DNA from: Bettongia penicillata ogilbyi
Lineage: Eukaryota > Chordata > Mammalia > Diprotodontia > Potoroidae
Reading direction: 5' to 3'
DNA: 64,000 nucleotides
NCBI GenBank assembly: GCA_023548195.1
Contig: JAJHZJ010000336.1
Location: 5,066,805-5,130,804 of the forward strand
Positions 45,521-55,548 of the stretch are shown here, one piece after another. The translations under genes and the position numbers were made by a program. The notes under the pieces are model-generated. The model made no database searches. It worked only from the letters and a program-made list of their open reading frames with translations, and was not told where the DNA came from. The first letter of the stretch is position 1. Every line of letters starts with the position of its first letter.

Positions 45521-47028
45521 TCCTTAACCTCCTCCCGTGTGCCCGACGCCGTGCAGACGGCCATACCCGCCCTCCCCGGCCATACGGTCTAATGGGGAGA
45601 GTCAGGCAAACTGACGAGGAATACGGCGTAACTAGGAGAGAGAGAAGAGACCAGGAATTCAGAGAGCCCAGTCTTTGAATAGTCGTGCCCAGCGTGGTGC
45701 TGAGGGCTGAGGATACCCAGAAAGCCAGGGTGTCTTGCCCCCTAGGGCCCCCTCACTCGAAGGGTCTTGCCTGCTTAGTTCGGGATGAAGAGGAGGGGGA
45801 CTTTAGCCCTTTTTAGTTTTGATGCCTTACCTACAGTAAGAACAGGACCTTAAATCACCCATCCCTGCAAAATAAACAGTGGCAGTCAGATGGCAAGGGA
45901 TGGAGGACTGGCCTGGAATGGGGGAGATGTGGCTTCGAACACTTACTGGCTGTGAGACCCTGGCCAAGTCACTTATCCTGTTTGCCTCAATTTCTTCACC
46001 TGTAAAATGAGCTGGAGAAGGAAGTGGCAAACCACTCCAGTACCTTTGCCAAGAAAACCCCAAATGGGGCCACTTAGAGGGGGAAATGACTGCCCAAGGA
46101 CTTTTAAGAGACATGGGATGAAGTCAAAGGAAGCCAGAGGAGAGGTCTGTTCAAGTTGACTGACCTCTGGTTCCTACAGAAATGCTTTGAGTTAACTGAA
46201 ATGCAGAGAGGGAGTGTTTGGCATCTCTGGGGGCATCTTTGGGGAGACCCATCTTTGGCCCAGTCATTTTGCCTCAACTCTCTCTTTAACCTGAGCTTTG
46301 GAGGCTTGAAAGCAGGGTGATGTGTTAAATAGTTAGCATGAGTCATAATTTTGACAGGGTCTCATCTTACAAGAATAGTAATACACATACTTCTACTGAA
46401 ACCAGGCTGACCCAGAAGTCTTATACCCAAAGGAGCTGATTTTCTCCCTTTTGCATTTTTTATCCATTACATTTTTAATTAATTTATTTTTAGTTTTCAA
46501 CATTCACTTCCATAAGATTTTGCTTTCTAAATTTTCTCCCCTTCCCCAACATGACATGCAATCTGACATAGGTTCTACATATACATTCATAGTAAATCTA
46601 TTTATACATTAGTCATATTGTAAAGAAGAATTAGAACCAATGGGAGGAATCCCAAGAAAAAAGAAACACAAAATGGTATACTTCGATCTGCATATGAAGC
46701 AAAGAATATATTCCCTTCTTATATTTTAAAATAAATTGTAATATTTTTTTTAACCTGGCTCAATTTATCCCCATATGTTCCCTCTGCCCTGTAAGATATG
46801 GGCATCTTTATGTAAAATATCTACCCAAAAGAATTGTTGGGGAACATTTTAACTTCTGGTGGACCTGGAATTCTTGTTTCCATTGAGAGAATGCTGACTT
46901 CTGATAAAAAAAAAATACTGATATATTGAGAAGCAAAATTATTTTGGCTAGAAATTCTTGAGTGGAGATGAAACAGAGGAACATCTAGACCCTTTATCTA
47001 GAGCCTGTGTCTGCTCTGAGCATTCTTT
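45521..47028. other. Intergenic DNA upstream of the SLF2-like gene
   Basis: No gene. Contains a sense SINE (about 45885-46075) and an antisense L1 3'UTR fragment (about 46440-46760; CATTCACTTCCATAAGATTT, TTTCTCCCCTTCCCC). The first 150 bases resemble a mammalian repeat with CAGACGGCCATACC and GGGGAGAGTCAGGC. Confidence 0.6.
45885..46075 (+). mobile_element. Marsupial SINE (sense)
   Basis: GAACACTTACTGGCTGTGAG, TTCACCTGTAAAATGAGCTG, AAACCACTCCAGTACCTTTG and ACCCCAAATGGGGCCAC, with a degraded head. Confidence 0.85.
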
Positions 47029-47044
47029 AAAAGTGTCCTATTTT

Positions 47045-47897
47045 CCAGGAAGATGATAAATGTTGGAGAAGATGTGGTAGAGTTGGAATGCTAATTCATT
47101 GTTGGTGGAGCTATGAGCTGATCCAGCCATTCTAGAGAGCAATTTGGGACTATGCCCAAAGGGCTACAAAAATGTGCATACCCTTTGACCCAGCTATATT
47201 GCTTCTAGGACTCTATCCCAAAGAGATCATAAAAATGGGAAAGAGTCCCACATGTACAAAAATATTTATAGCAGCTCTGTTTGTGGTGGCCAAAAACTGA
47301 AAATCAAGGGGATACCCATCAACTGGGGAATGGCTGAATAAATTGTGGTATATGGATGTAATGGAATACTATTGTGCTATAAGAAATGATGAATAGGAAG
47401 ACTTCAGAGAGACCTGGATAGACTTATATGATCTAATGCTGAGTGAAAGGAGCAGAACCAGGAGAACTTTGTGCACAGCAACAACCACCATGTTCAAGGA
47501 ATTTTTCTGATAGACTTAGTACTTCATTGCAATGCAGGGACTTAAAAAATTCCCAATGGTCTCTTAACGCAAAATGCCTTCCACATCCAGAGAAAGAACT
47601 ATGGAATTCGATCACAGAATGAAGCAGACTATTTTCTTTTGTATTATGTTTTGTTTAGTTTTATGATTTCTCCCATTCATTTTAATTCTTCTATGCAACA
47701 TGACTAAAGTGAAAATGTATTTAATAGGAATGTATGTGTAGAATGTATATGAAATTGTATGCTGTCTCTGGGAGGGAGTGGGGAGATAGGGGGAAGGGGG
47801 AAGTGAGGAGGAAAGTTCTAAAATATATGGAAGTGATTATAGAACACTGAAAACAAATAAAATAATAATTAAAAACTCATTAAAAAAGACTTCAAAA
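47045..47897 (+). mobile_element. 5'-truncated L1 with 16-bp target duplication
   Basis: ORF2 C-terminus with breaks (KCWRRCGRVGMLIHCWWSYE, IPFDPAILLLGLYPKEI), then 3'UTR with a G-rich polypurine tract (GGGAGGGAGTGGGGAGAT, about 47770-47815) and an A-rich tail. Flanks AAAAGTGTCCTATTTT (47029-47044) and AAAAGTGTCCTGTTTT (47898-47913) differ at one base. A classic retrotransposition product, non-coding now. Confidence 0.92.
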
Positions 47898-48774
47898 AAA
47901 AGTGTCCTGTTTTTGTTTTGAATTGGGAGGGGAAAATCCTTAAAATGAAGAACCATAATGGTACAATGGGAAAAAGTACAAAATTTGGAATCAGAGTGTT
48001 TAAGGTTTGGTGCTATTACCTGCTAGTTGTGTTGGCAAATTTTTCATCTCTCTGGGCCTGTTTCTCCTAAAAATGAAGGGATTGTTCATGATTTTTAAAA
48101 ATTTTCTCTTCAGTTCTAAAATATTAAAATGTATCTGTGATCTCATTGATTTGGATGTTATCTCTAATTATGAAGGGCTTGTCAGCATCCTATTATAAAT
48201 TCACTAGTGAGGGACCCCACCCATGGTGCTGAGGGCCTTCTTGACCTGAGGAAGATACCAGTGGTATACTAACTATATTATCTTCTCTGACATTCATCAT
48301 GTGGTCAGCCTATTTTTTTGGTTTTGTAGCATATATTTTTCTGGTGACATCTTTTCTTCCTCTTTTTCTTCCAAGTTCCTTACTTGTTATGTGTTACCAC
48401 CTATTCACACCCATCACCCACCTCTCCCCTTCTGTCTGGTATTCATTTTTTAATTCCTCCAAGAGTGCTGTGTTTCATGTCCAAAAACTAAATAACAGCA
48501 CAACTTAATACTGATATTTTAAAAATAAGTCTTTGTTTCTGTACAATAATAATAACTGACATATAGTACTTAAAAGTTTGAAACAAACCTATGAGGTAGG
48601 TAGAATTTATATTATCTCCATTTTATAGAATGCTGAAGCTCAAAAGGTTAAATGATTTGCCTGTGGCCGCACAGATAATAAATGTCTGGTAGGATTTGAA
48701 CCCCAGTCTTCCTGATTTCCAAGTCTTATTAAACTAGACCAGGCAGGCTATTTCCTAAAAAAAAAAAAAGTTCA

Positions 48775-49320
48775 TTGGCATCTTTTAAGTTTTTAATATC
48801 ACATAGATTTTCCAGTAGTCCCCTTCCTCCTCCCTTTTCCAAGGAGTCATCCTTAAAACAAAGAATAAAAAAGAGAGGAGAAAAAAGTTCAGTAAATCAA
48901 TATATTGAAAAGTCTGATGTTATGTGCAGTCCTGAATATCAAGCCCCTACTCCCTAAGCCTGGCAAAGAAGCTGGGATAGAGAAATATCTTCTCAAAGTT
49001 CTTCCTTGGGATCAAGCGTGGTCATTATAATTTGGAACATTCAGTTTTGTCTTGTAGCTATTTCATTGTTGTGGTCGGTCTATATTGTTTCGTTGTTCTG
49101 CTTACTTTGTATCACAAGAGGTCTTCCATTCTTTGCATTTATCATATTCATCATTTCTTATAGTACAATAATATTCCACTATACATTATACAGTTTATTT
49201 AACCATTCACCAGTTGAAAGGCATCTCCTTTATATCCAGTCATTTGCTATAATGATAAAAAAAAAAATGCTGCTATAAATCTTTTAGTGCCTATGAGGTC
49301 TGCCTTTTTGTCTTTGACAG
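48775..49320 (-). repeat. Antisense L1 3' end (old)
   Basis: TTCTTATAGTACAATAATAT, TTCACCAGTTGAAAGGCATC and AATGCTGCTATAAATC follow the order of an L1 ORF2 C-terminus read backwards. Diverged from the 47.0-kb copy. Confidence 0.65.
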
Positions 49321-49479
49321 AGACTGCCTGCTTCTTAAGAGCCTAAGACTATTTGTATTCATTCACAAGAGCATCTTGTCCCTTGGACTGAGGTTTGAAC
49401 TATTTATAAAATGTTGCTACTTTTTATTAACTGTAATGATTGTGACAGGCACTTTCATGATTAGAAATATCTAAAGGCA

Positions 49480-50280
49480 ATCCTCAAATCTTACTTTGGC
49501 AAGTGGGTTCTACTTTAACTCTCAGGGTTCAAGGCTATCTCCACACTTGTTCCTATCTAATTTGCCACCCTGATACCAGCTATTATTTTTACTCTTACTC
49601 CCAGTCAAACTAGATCATTTACTGTTCCCCAAATTTCACCTATCCTTTTCTTCTTTGTGTCTTTGGGTTAAAGTTACCTATTGTAACAAAATTTCATTTG
49701 TACTTTTGAGATGCTTTAATGTTTGTAAGCTTTAAAAGTTCAGCTACTTATGCCTTCTCATACCCTAGGATGCTGTCTTCCCACATCTCCACCTATGGAA
49801 GTCCTGCTCAACCCTCAAAGCCTGTTTTAGAAGTTACCTCTTTCATGAAGCCTTTCCTGGTTCAATTTCTCTTTCCCTGGGTCCCACTCCAAAAAATGTA
49901 AGCTCAACACACTTTTAAATTTAAACTGCAATATTAACATTTTTCTCTATCGCTTTCTTATGTCTAGAGACAATTAACAAAACAATAAATCAAGCCCTGA
50001 TTTTTAGTGTTTGCCAATTTCACTAGGAAATTTACTCACAATGAAAATGTAACAAGTTAACAAATATTGAATCATCTCTCCTCTACACCTCTTACATTAG
50101 ATCATATCTCTGTTGTATTCTAGTCTATATTTTTAGATACATCTCTTCTTTAGTTTATGAGATTATAAATTCCACGAAGGAAGGAATGACTTTACATGTA
50201 TCTTTGTAGCCCCCCCACAGTGCCTAAAACGGTACTTGCAGAGTAGGCATATAATTACAAATCCTGAATAAATTGAATGA
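49480..50280 (+). repeat. L2 LINE 3' fragment
   Basis: CTGCTCAACCCTCAAAGCCT, TTTCATGAAGCCTTTCCTGG and a late ATAAATTCCACGAAGGAAGG with a CACAGTGCCTAAAACGGTAC tail, in L2 order. Confidence 0.7.
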
Positions 50281-51864
50281 GCAAGCAACCTTTTACAAGA
50301 ACCAAAAAGAACAAGTCAAATCCTGTTACAACAAATAATTGTTAAAACTGCACATCAGAAGATTCCCTAACTCAAGCTGAATACTCATTTACTCAAGCAA
50401 TATTTTATAAAATAAAATTCCAGTACGACAAAACAATTTAGACAAGTCTTTGGATTTTATTGTACTGACTGACCTGCAGTTCACCTCTTCTCCCCCTTTT
50501 TAGATCTAAGGTAATTAATGAGCATCAAACTGACCTATAGGTAAAAGGAGGAGAGTGCAGGGAAAACAACAGGAGGAAAGTTAATTCATTCATCCGTTAA
50601 TTCAATAAATATTTGCAGAGTACCTAATGCAGACCCAGTTCTGTACTAGAGGGTTTATAGAAAAATAGAAGGCAATGTCCCAGGCCTTTAGGAATCAGAG
50701 TGATTAACTTAGAGTAATTGACTGTAGTAGGACAGAGTAATGTTTGTAGAATGAAGGAGACAGGGTGTGGGGGAAGGGAGGAATAATGTGATTCTCTCAA
50801 CAGCAGGACTGCACCCACCCAGACAAGTACAGGATTCCAAAAAGAAACACACAAACAAAAAACCCTAAAACAACAAAAAATAACCCTCACTTAATCCAAA
50901 CCATCTCAAAGTGTGTTCTGCAGAGAAAAACAGCCTGGAGGTAAAAATCCATTCTGAATAATCAATTAATTGCTTTTCTTGGATTTGAATCATCCAGTTT
51001 CCAAAGTGTCACTTTAAGATTGGCCACCAAACAATAGTTTTCACATTTTCTTAATCTGAGCAACAGATTATAGAGTTAAGTGAGGCAAGAAATCCTTTGA
51101 TCAATAAATGGAGATGGAGTTATAATGAAAACACACAATTTTAAAAATCTCTTCTTAACAGGGAAGTAGTTCTCCAAATCCCCAATAGGGATCAAGGTCC
51201 TCACTTTGTTGTTTTATGTATTTGAAAACAATGCATATTTGGATAGCTGTGTGAGGCAGTCAATTACCAACCTTTGCCTGGGAGATTTGGAGGATATATC
51301 CTTTCCTCTACACTCAGAGAATGCCTCCTGGCATTGTGCTGCAGTATTCACACCTTTTGGCTATGTTTTATCCCCAGTTAATGAAGGGCATTTGTAAACA
51401 TTTAAATTTTGTTGAACCAGAGATCACTGAACAGGAAACCCTGAAAAAAAGGTATTGAAGAACCTACTGGTATGCATCTATGTGAGGCTTTGGGGAAAGT
51501 GCCAAAAGGGGCAAAAGGCCAGGGAGGGGAGATAGAAACCTCAAATGAAATTTAGTCAAGGTTAAGAATAGAAATAGGTGGTTCTAGAAGACTTATGGAT
51601 ATGGGAATCAGAAGGGAAAATCATTTAATATGGTATGTAAGAACATTGCCTTCTGAGCTTGTCTTTGTATTCAGGATCCATTAGATCCTTGTTTCTTCAA
51701 GGGTCAATAAGGCTTAAAGGGAGAGCTTTAGTTAGGACTTAGTGTATAAAGTCTTGGGCAAGGGGTACAGGCAGGCAAACAAGGCAAGACTGACTAGGAA
51801 GGGCTAGAAATGGGAGACTGTCTGGACAAGAGGAGCTAAATAGATACTTACATGGTCCAGACAC

Positions 51865-52167
51865 TCTGCCACTGGACAGCTGCTGCTGGACAGTATAATA
51901 ATACCGTCACTGAGGCACATTGCTCAGTCACTGGTGTGACTCAGTCCCAGCGATGGGGAACCTGCTGCCTCAAGGCCATACGTGGCCTTCTACGTCCTTT
52001 TGACCGAGTCCAAATTTTACAGAACAAATCCTTTTATTAGGGGGATTTGTTTGGACCTAGGTATATGTAGTCTCTAGGGTTGATCCCCACCCCTGGTCCA
52101 GTGACTGAGCAACGTGCCTGGATGGCAGTGTTGTTACGCTGTCCAGCAGCAGCTGCCCAGTGGCAGA
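51865..52167. mobile_element. Nested palindrome: hAT-like MITE within ~72-bp inverted arms
   Basis: Outer arms 51865-51936 (TCTGCCACTGGACAGCTGCT...GCTCAGTCACTGG) and 52098-52167 are reverse complements at roughly 80%. Inside, 51948-52095 has CAGCGATGGGGAAC and CACCCCTG ends plus its own palindrome (CCAAATTTTACAGAACAAATCC against GGATTTGTTTGGAC). The inner unit resembles opossum Charlie-type hAT MITEs (CAGGGGTGGGGAACCTG). I do not see an 8-bp target duplication at the inner ends. Confidence 0.75.
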
Positions 52168-52439
52168 TTGCCAGATGGGGCCACGAGGCCACAGGTTTCA
52201 CACCTTTTCAGAGTATAATATCTCTACAGGAAGGTTCAATCTATTGGTCTCTCTTTAATGGAAGCTACAATTTCTTCCCATTTTGGGCCATTAGCATGGA
52301 CTAGATAGTATCATATTGATGGCACCATTCAGCAAGAATGTTGAAATGCAGAACTCTTTCAGCAACAACCTTTAGCTTAGGATCAACAGAATCTCTTCCC
52401 CGTTCCTTTTCCCTTTGACTTCCTCGGAACCTCAGCAAA

Positions 52440-52850
52440 TTTTAAAATTCAATTTTATTTTATTTTTATTTCTGAATCCTCTTTGTCCCCCCTTCTTCTT
52501 CATCCATGAAAAAATAAGAAAAACGAACCATTACAAATTATGTATAGTCAAACAATACAAATTCTCACTTTAGCCATGTTACCTCCTTCCAAAAAAAGGT
52601 CTCAACCTGCACTCTGGCTCTACCACCTCTGTGTCCAAAGATAGTATGTTTCATCATGAGTCTTCTGGAACTCTGATTGATTTCCATTGTTTGATCTGAG
52701 TCCCTAAGTCTTTTAAAGTTGTTTGTTTTCACAATATTATTGTTATCATATAATGTGTTCTTCTGGTTCTACTCCCTTCACTCTGTATCAGGTTTTTCTA
52801 AAACTATTCCCTTCATCATTTCGTATAGCCCAGTGATGGCATAAAGGCTA
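52440..52850 (-). mobile_element. Antisense L1 3'UTR (first part of an interrupted L1)
   Basis: Reads backwards through an L1 3' end: T-rich edge at 52441-52470, CAATATTATTGTTATCATAT, then TTCTTCTGGTTCTACTCCCT (complement of the GAGCAGAACCAGGAGAAC phrase in the 47-kb L1). Continues at 53420 and 54520 beyond LTR insertions. Confidence 0.75.
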
Positions 52851-53394
52851 TGGGAAACTCTACCCCCGCAACTCTCCTTGAATTTTTCCCACACAGTCAA
52901 GTTTCTAGTTTTTGCTTGAGGCATTTGCCCATTCATTAATCCTCTCAACTGGCCTTTTGTTGAAGCCTATGCCTAATTTCCCAATTCTCTGTTACCTCCA
53001 GATTGCCTTGGTTACTTCCCACCCTTGATCCTATCTAGACCTCATTCTCCCTTGGCTACATGGCTTCCTGGCCCTTCTCTGTTACCTCCCAGCCACTCCA
53101 GATCACATGGAGACTCCTAGATGTTTTCCTCAGTCTTTCTGTATATAAGATCCATCTTGCCTCCATTAAGGAGTTCAGAGTCAAACCGGTCCACTTGCCA
53201 ACACATGAATGAATACATGCTAAGACATGAATGCTCAGATTCCTTAAGAGTCTAGCCAATTCAGCAGATTTATAGAATCACACCCACCTTCTATCCATGT
53301 CCTAATAAACCTTGTGTTTGGGTAAAAAAAAAGTCTTGAGTTAAAGGACCTGCATGTCACTATTTGGGGATCCCAGTACCCCTAAACCTCAATA
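52851..53394 (+). mobile_element. Retroviral-type LTR, copy 1
   Basis: Starts TGGGAAACTC, has a promoter-like CTTTCTGTATATAAGATCC, an AATAAA (53313) and an end similar to copies 2 and 3 (GGGGATCCCAGTACCCCTAA, ACCTCAATA). Length about 545 bp, the same as copy 2. No viral coding sequence adjacent. Confidence 0.7.
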
Positions 53395-53419
53395 TATGGT
53401 GTTTCCTAATCTCAACACC

Positions 53420-53565
53420 ACTAGCACCCCATCACACACATATACCATGACTTATTCAGTCTTTTTCTAAGTGATGGGTACCCCTTAAGTTTCCAATTCT
53501 TTTCCACCTCAAAAAGAGCTTCTATAAGTATTTTTGTACATATGGGTCCTTTCCCCCATATGTGT

Positions 53566-53602
<37 letters not shown>

Positions 53603-53610
53603 GCACACAC
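53420..53610 (-). mobile_element. Antisense L1 ORF2 C-terminus (middle part)
   Basis: GTGATGGGTACCCCTTAAGT, TTTCCAATTCTTTTCC and TTTTTGTACATATGGGTCCT are an L1 C-terminal region read backwards. It is bounded by LTR copies, and a (TG)n tract (53561-53600) lies inside it. Confidence 0.75.
53561..53600. repeat. (TG)n microsatellite
   Basis: About 20 TG units with one TA interruption near 53570. Confidence 0.95.
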
Positions 53611-53621
53611 ACAGACATGAT

Positions 53622-54172
53622 TGGGTACAAACTCTTGGAACCTCCTTGAATTCTCCTTGAATCTCCCCACTTAATCTGGTCTTTCATATTCAAATCTGTT
53701 GCCCTTGCCCTAGCCTAGCCTTCCATTGTCTGTTACCTCTGGATTGCCCCACCTGCTTCCCACCTGAACCCTGCATTGTCTGATACCTCCCAACTGCTTC
53801 TATCTGTTTGCCACCCTGGATTACATCACTAGTTACCCCAGGTCCATCAAGATCTTCTTTAGACTCTCCTCCCAGACCAATAGATCACCTCTTGATCTTT
53901 CCCCTGGACTTTCTGTATTTAAGTTCCATCTTGCCTCCATGAAGGCACTAAGATTCAATCCAACTCAGACTCCTTCTACCTGAGATTCTATCTGGCCCAC
54001 TTGTGAATACAAGCATTACAAATGCTTAGGCTCCTTAAGAGTCAACCCAATATGGGGAATTTTTAATAAATTCTGTTTTTCTTTGGCTTTAAGGAGGCTT
54101 GAGTCAAATTCATTTGAGCAGGATCCGGCGTGTCAGTATTTTGGGGTCTCCTAGCACCCTTGAACCTCAACA
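53622..54172 (+). mobile_element. Retroviral-type LTR, copy 2
   Basis: 551 bp, begins TGGGTACAAACTC and ends ACCTCAACA. TATA-like CTGTATTTAAGTTCC (about 53914) and AATAAA (54065) mark the U3/R boundaries of an ERV1-like LTR. Directly followed by a primer-binding-site-like sequence (54176 on), so this end is a true 5'-LTR edge. The viral body is missing. Confidence 0.8.
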
Positions 54173-54175
54173 TTT

Positions 54176-54245
54176 TGTTTCCCTGACCAGGAAGTGAACC
54201 AGGGCTGAGGCAGTGAGACTGCTGAATCCTCACCACTAGACCACC
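54176..54245 (-). other. tRNA-Glu-complementary sequence after LTR (extended primer-binding site)
   Basis: Read on the minus strand this is a tRNA-Glu lacking only its first few 5' bases: D-arm/A box TGGTCTAGTGG is intact, the anticodon region holds CTC (GTCTCAC), and a T-arm-like GGTTCACTTCC is followed by TGGTCAGGGAA. The next three bases (ACA) resemble the CCA of mature tRNA. About 57 of 67 bases fit my recollection of mammalian tRNA-Glu. A primer-binding site is normally 18 nt; this one spans nearly the whole tRNA. A degenerate tRNA-Glu pseudogene is the alternative. Confidence 0.8.
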
Positions 54246-54515
54246 TCTTGATCTTTCCCACAGACTTTCTGTATTTAAGTTCTATCTTGCCTCCATGAAG
54301 GCGCTCAGATTTAATCCAGCACAGATTCCATCTAGCTGAGATTCTCTCTGGCCAAGTGTTATAAATGGTTAGGCTCCATAAGAGTCAACCCAAGATGATG
54401 AAACTTTAATAAACTGTTTTTCTTTAGTTTAAGAAATCTTGAGTGGAATTCAATTGAGCAGAACCCAGTGTGTTGGTATTTTGGGGTCCCCAACATCTCA
54501 AACCTCAACACACAT
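54246..54515 (+). mobile_element. Partial LTR, copy 3 (joined to tRNA-like sequence)
   Basis: Starts in mid-U3 (TCTTGATCTTTCCCACAGAC) and continues through TATTTAAG, AATAAA (about 54408) to GGGGTCCCCAACATC and CCTCAACA. Same LTR family as copy 2, with visible differences. The join follows a shared AGA(C/T)CACC, present both in the tRNA part and at the matching place in copy 2 (53883-53890). Confidence 0.8.
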
Positions 54516-54860
54516 ACATCCATACCTACCTACATATATGTATCTTTGGGTTATAGACCTAGCAGTAGCATTGCTGGTTCAAAGAGTATATACAGTTTAG
54601 TAGCTTTGGGAAATGGTTCCAAATTGCTTTCCAGAATGGCTGGGGAAGTCACAGCTCCACCAACAGAGCATAAATGTACTGTTTTTCCACAGCTCCTCCG
54701 GCATTAGCCAAACTGAAGTGGTACCTCAGAGTTGTTTTAATTTACATCTTTCTAATTGTTAGTGATTTAGAACATTGTTACATATGTCTATTGATGACTT
54801 AAATTTCTCCTTATAAAAACTGCCTTTTCACATCCTTTGGCCATTTATCAACTGAGGAAT
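54516..54860 (-). mobile_element. Antisense L1 ORF2 C-terminus (last part)
   Basis: TTGGGTTATAGACCTAGCAG, TTCCAAATTGCTTTCCAGAA, CAGCTCCACCAACAGAGCAT: the complement of the CWRRCG...IPFDPA region in the 47-kb L1. Continues the interrupted element at 52440 and 53420. Confidence 0.75.
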
Positions 54861-55307
54861 GATCCTTAGTTTTCTCCAAGCAGAAGATGGGAGAAGTCTT
54901 GCTCTACCTAGTCTACAAACTCTTCCTCAATCAAAAGATCTTCCCTCAGTAAGCCACCATATTGCTTTAAAGTAAATAGTTTCAAGGTTTCACCTCCCAT
55001 ACTTCTTTGGGAATCTTATGTAGATGAGTGAGTAGTTTCAAAAGTATGAGTCAGTCTATGCCCTGAAGGCAAATTCATGGTCTTTCTGTTAACTTCAGCG
55101 CAGAGAATTTCAGGAAAACAGTTCCTTTGGATCTAGTAGAGCCTAGTTCTCCCACAAATGCCCTAGCAAAGCTCTAAGAATGCACCCAAAGTATGAGCGA
55201 TAAAAAAGAAGCAAAGAGGACTATAAATTCTTCCATTCTGACCAAAACAGCACAAAAAGACTGTCACAATCCTGTGGAAGTGCAGAACTGAAACAAGCCA
55301 GGATGGA
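54861..55307. other. Intergenic, nothing recognised
   Basis: 450 bp without gene or named repeat. Confidence 0.6.
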
Positions 55308-55548
55308 TTGGGCAGCTCAGTAGTACAGTAGATAGAGCTCCTGGCTGGCAGTCAGAAAGACTTTTCTTCCTAAGTTCATACCTGGCCTCAGACACTTGCT
55401 AGCTGTGTGATCCTGGGCAAGTCACTTACCCCTGTCTTGCCTCAGTATGCTCATATGAAAAATGAGCTGAAAAAGGGAACCACTCCAATATCTTTACCAA
55501 GAAAACCCCAAATGGGGTCACAAAGAGTTGGGCACGATTGTACAACAA
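55308..55548 (+). mobile_element. Marsupial tRNA-headed SINE (sense)
   Basis: GGGCAGCTCAGTAGTACAGT, CCTCAGACACTTGCTAGCTG, GAAAACCCCAAATGGGGTCA, ending in TTGGGCACGATTGTACAAC. Nearly full length. Confidence 0.9.

Larger units (their letters stand above)
47914..51864. other. Intergenic repeats, no gene recognised
   Basis: In order: sense MIR (about 47960-48130), antisense SINE (about 48545-48740, TTTGAACCCCAGTCTTCC), antisense old L1 3' end (about 48775-49320), L2 3' fragment (about 49480-50280), a repeat with ATTCAATAAATATTTGC (about 50585-50740), then 1.1 kb of DNA without recognisable features. Short open frames do not resemble known proteins. Confidence 0.55.

Noticed and set aside
54176..54245. 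Functional tRNA-Glu gene on the minus strand
   Set aside because: The 5' acceptor strand is missing and the T-arm is altered; position directly after an LTR favours a copied primer.
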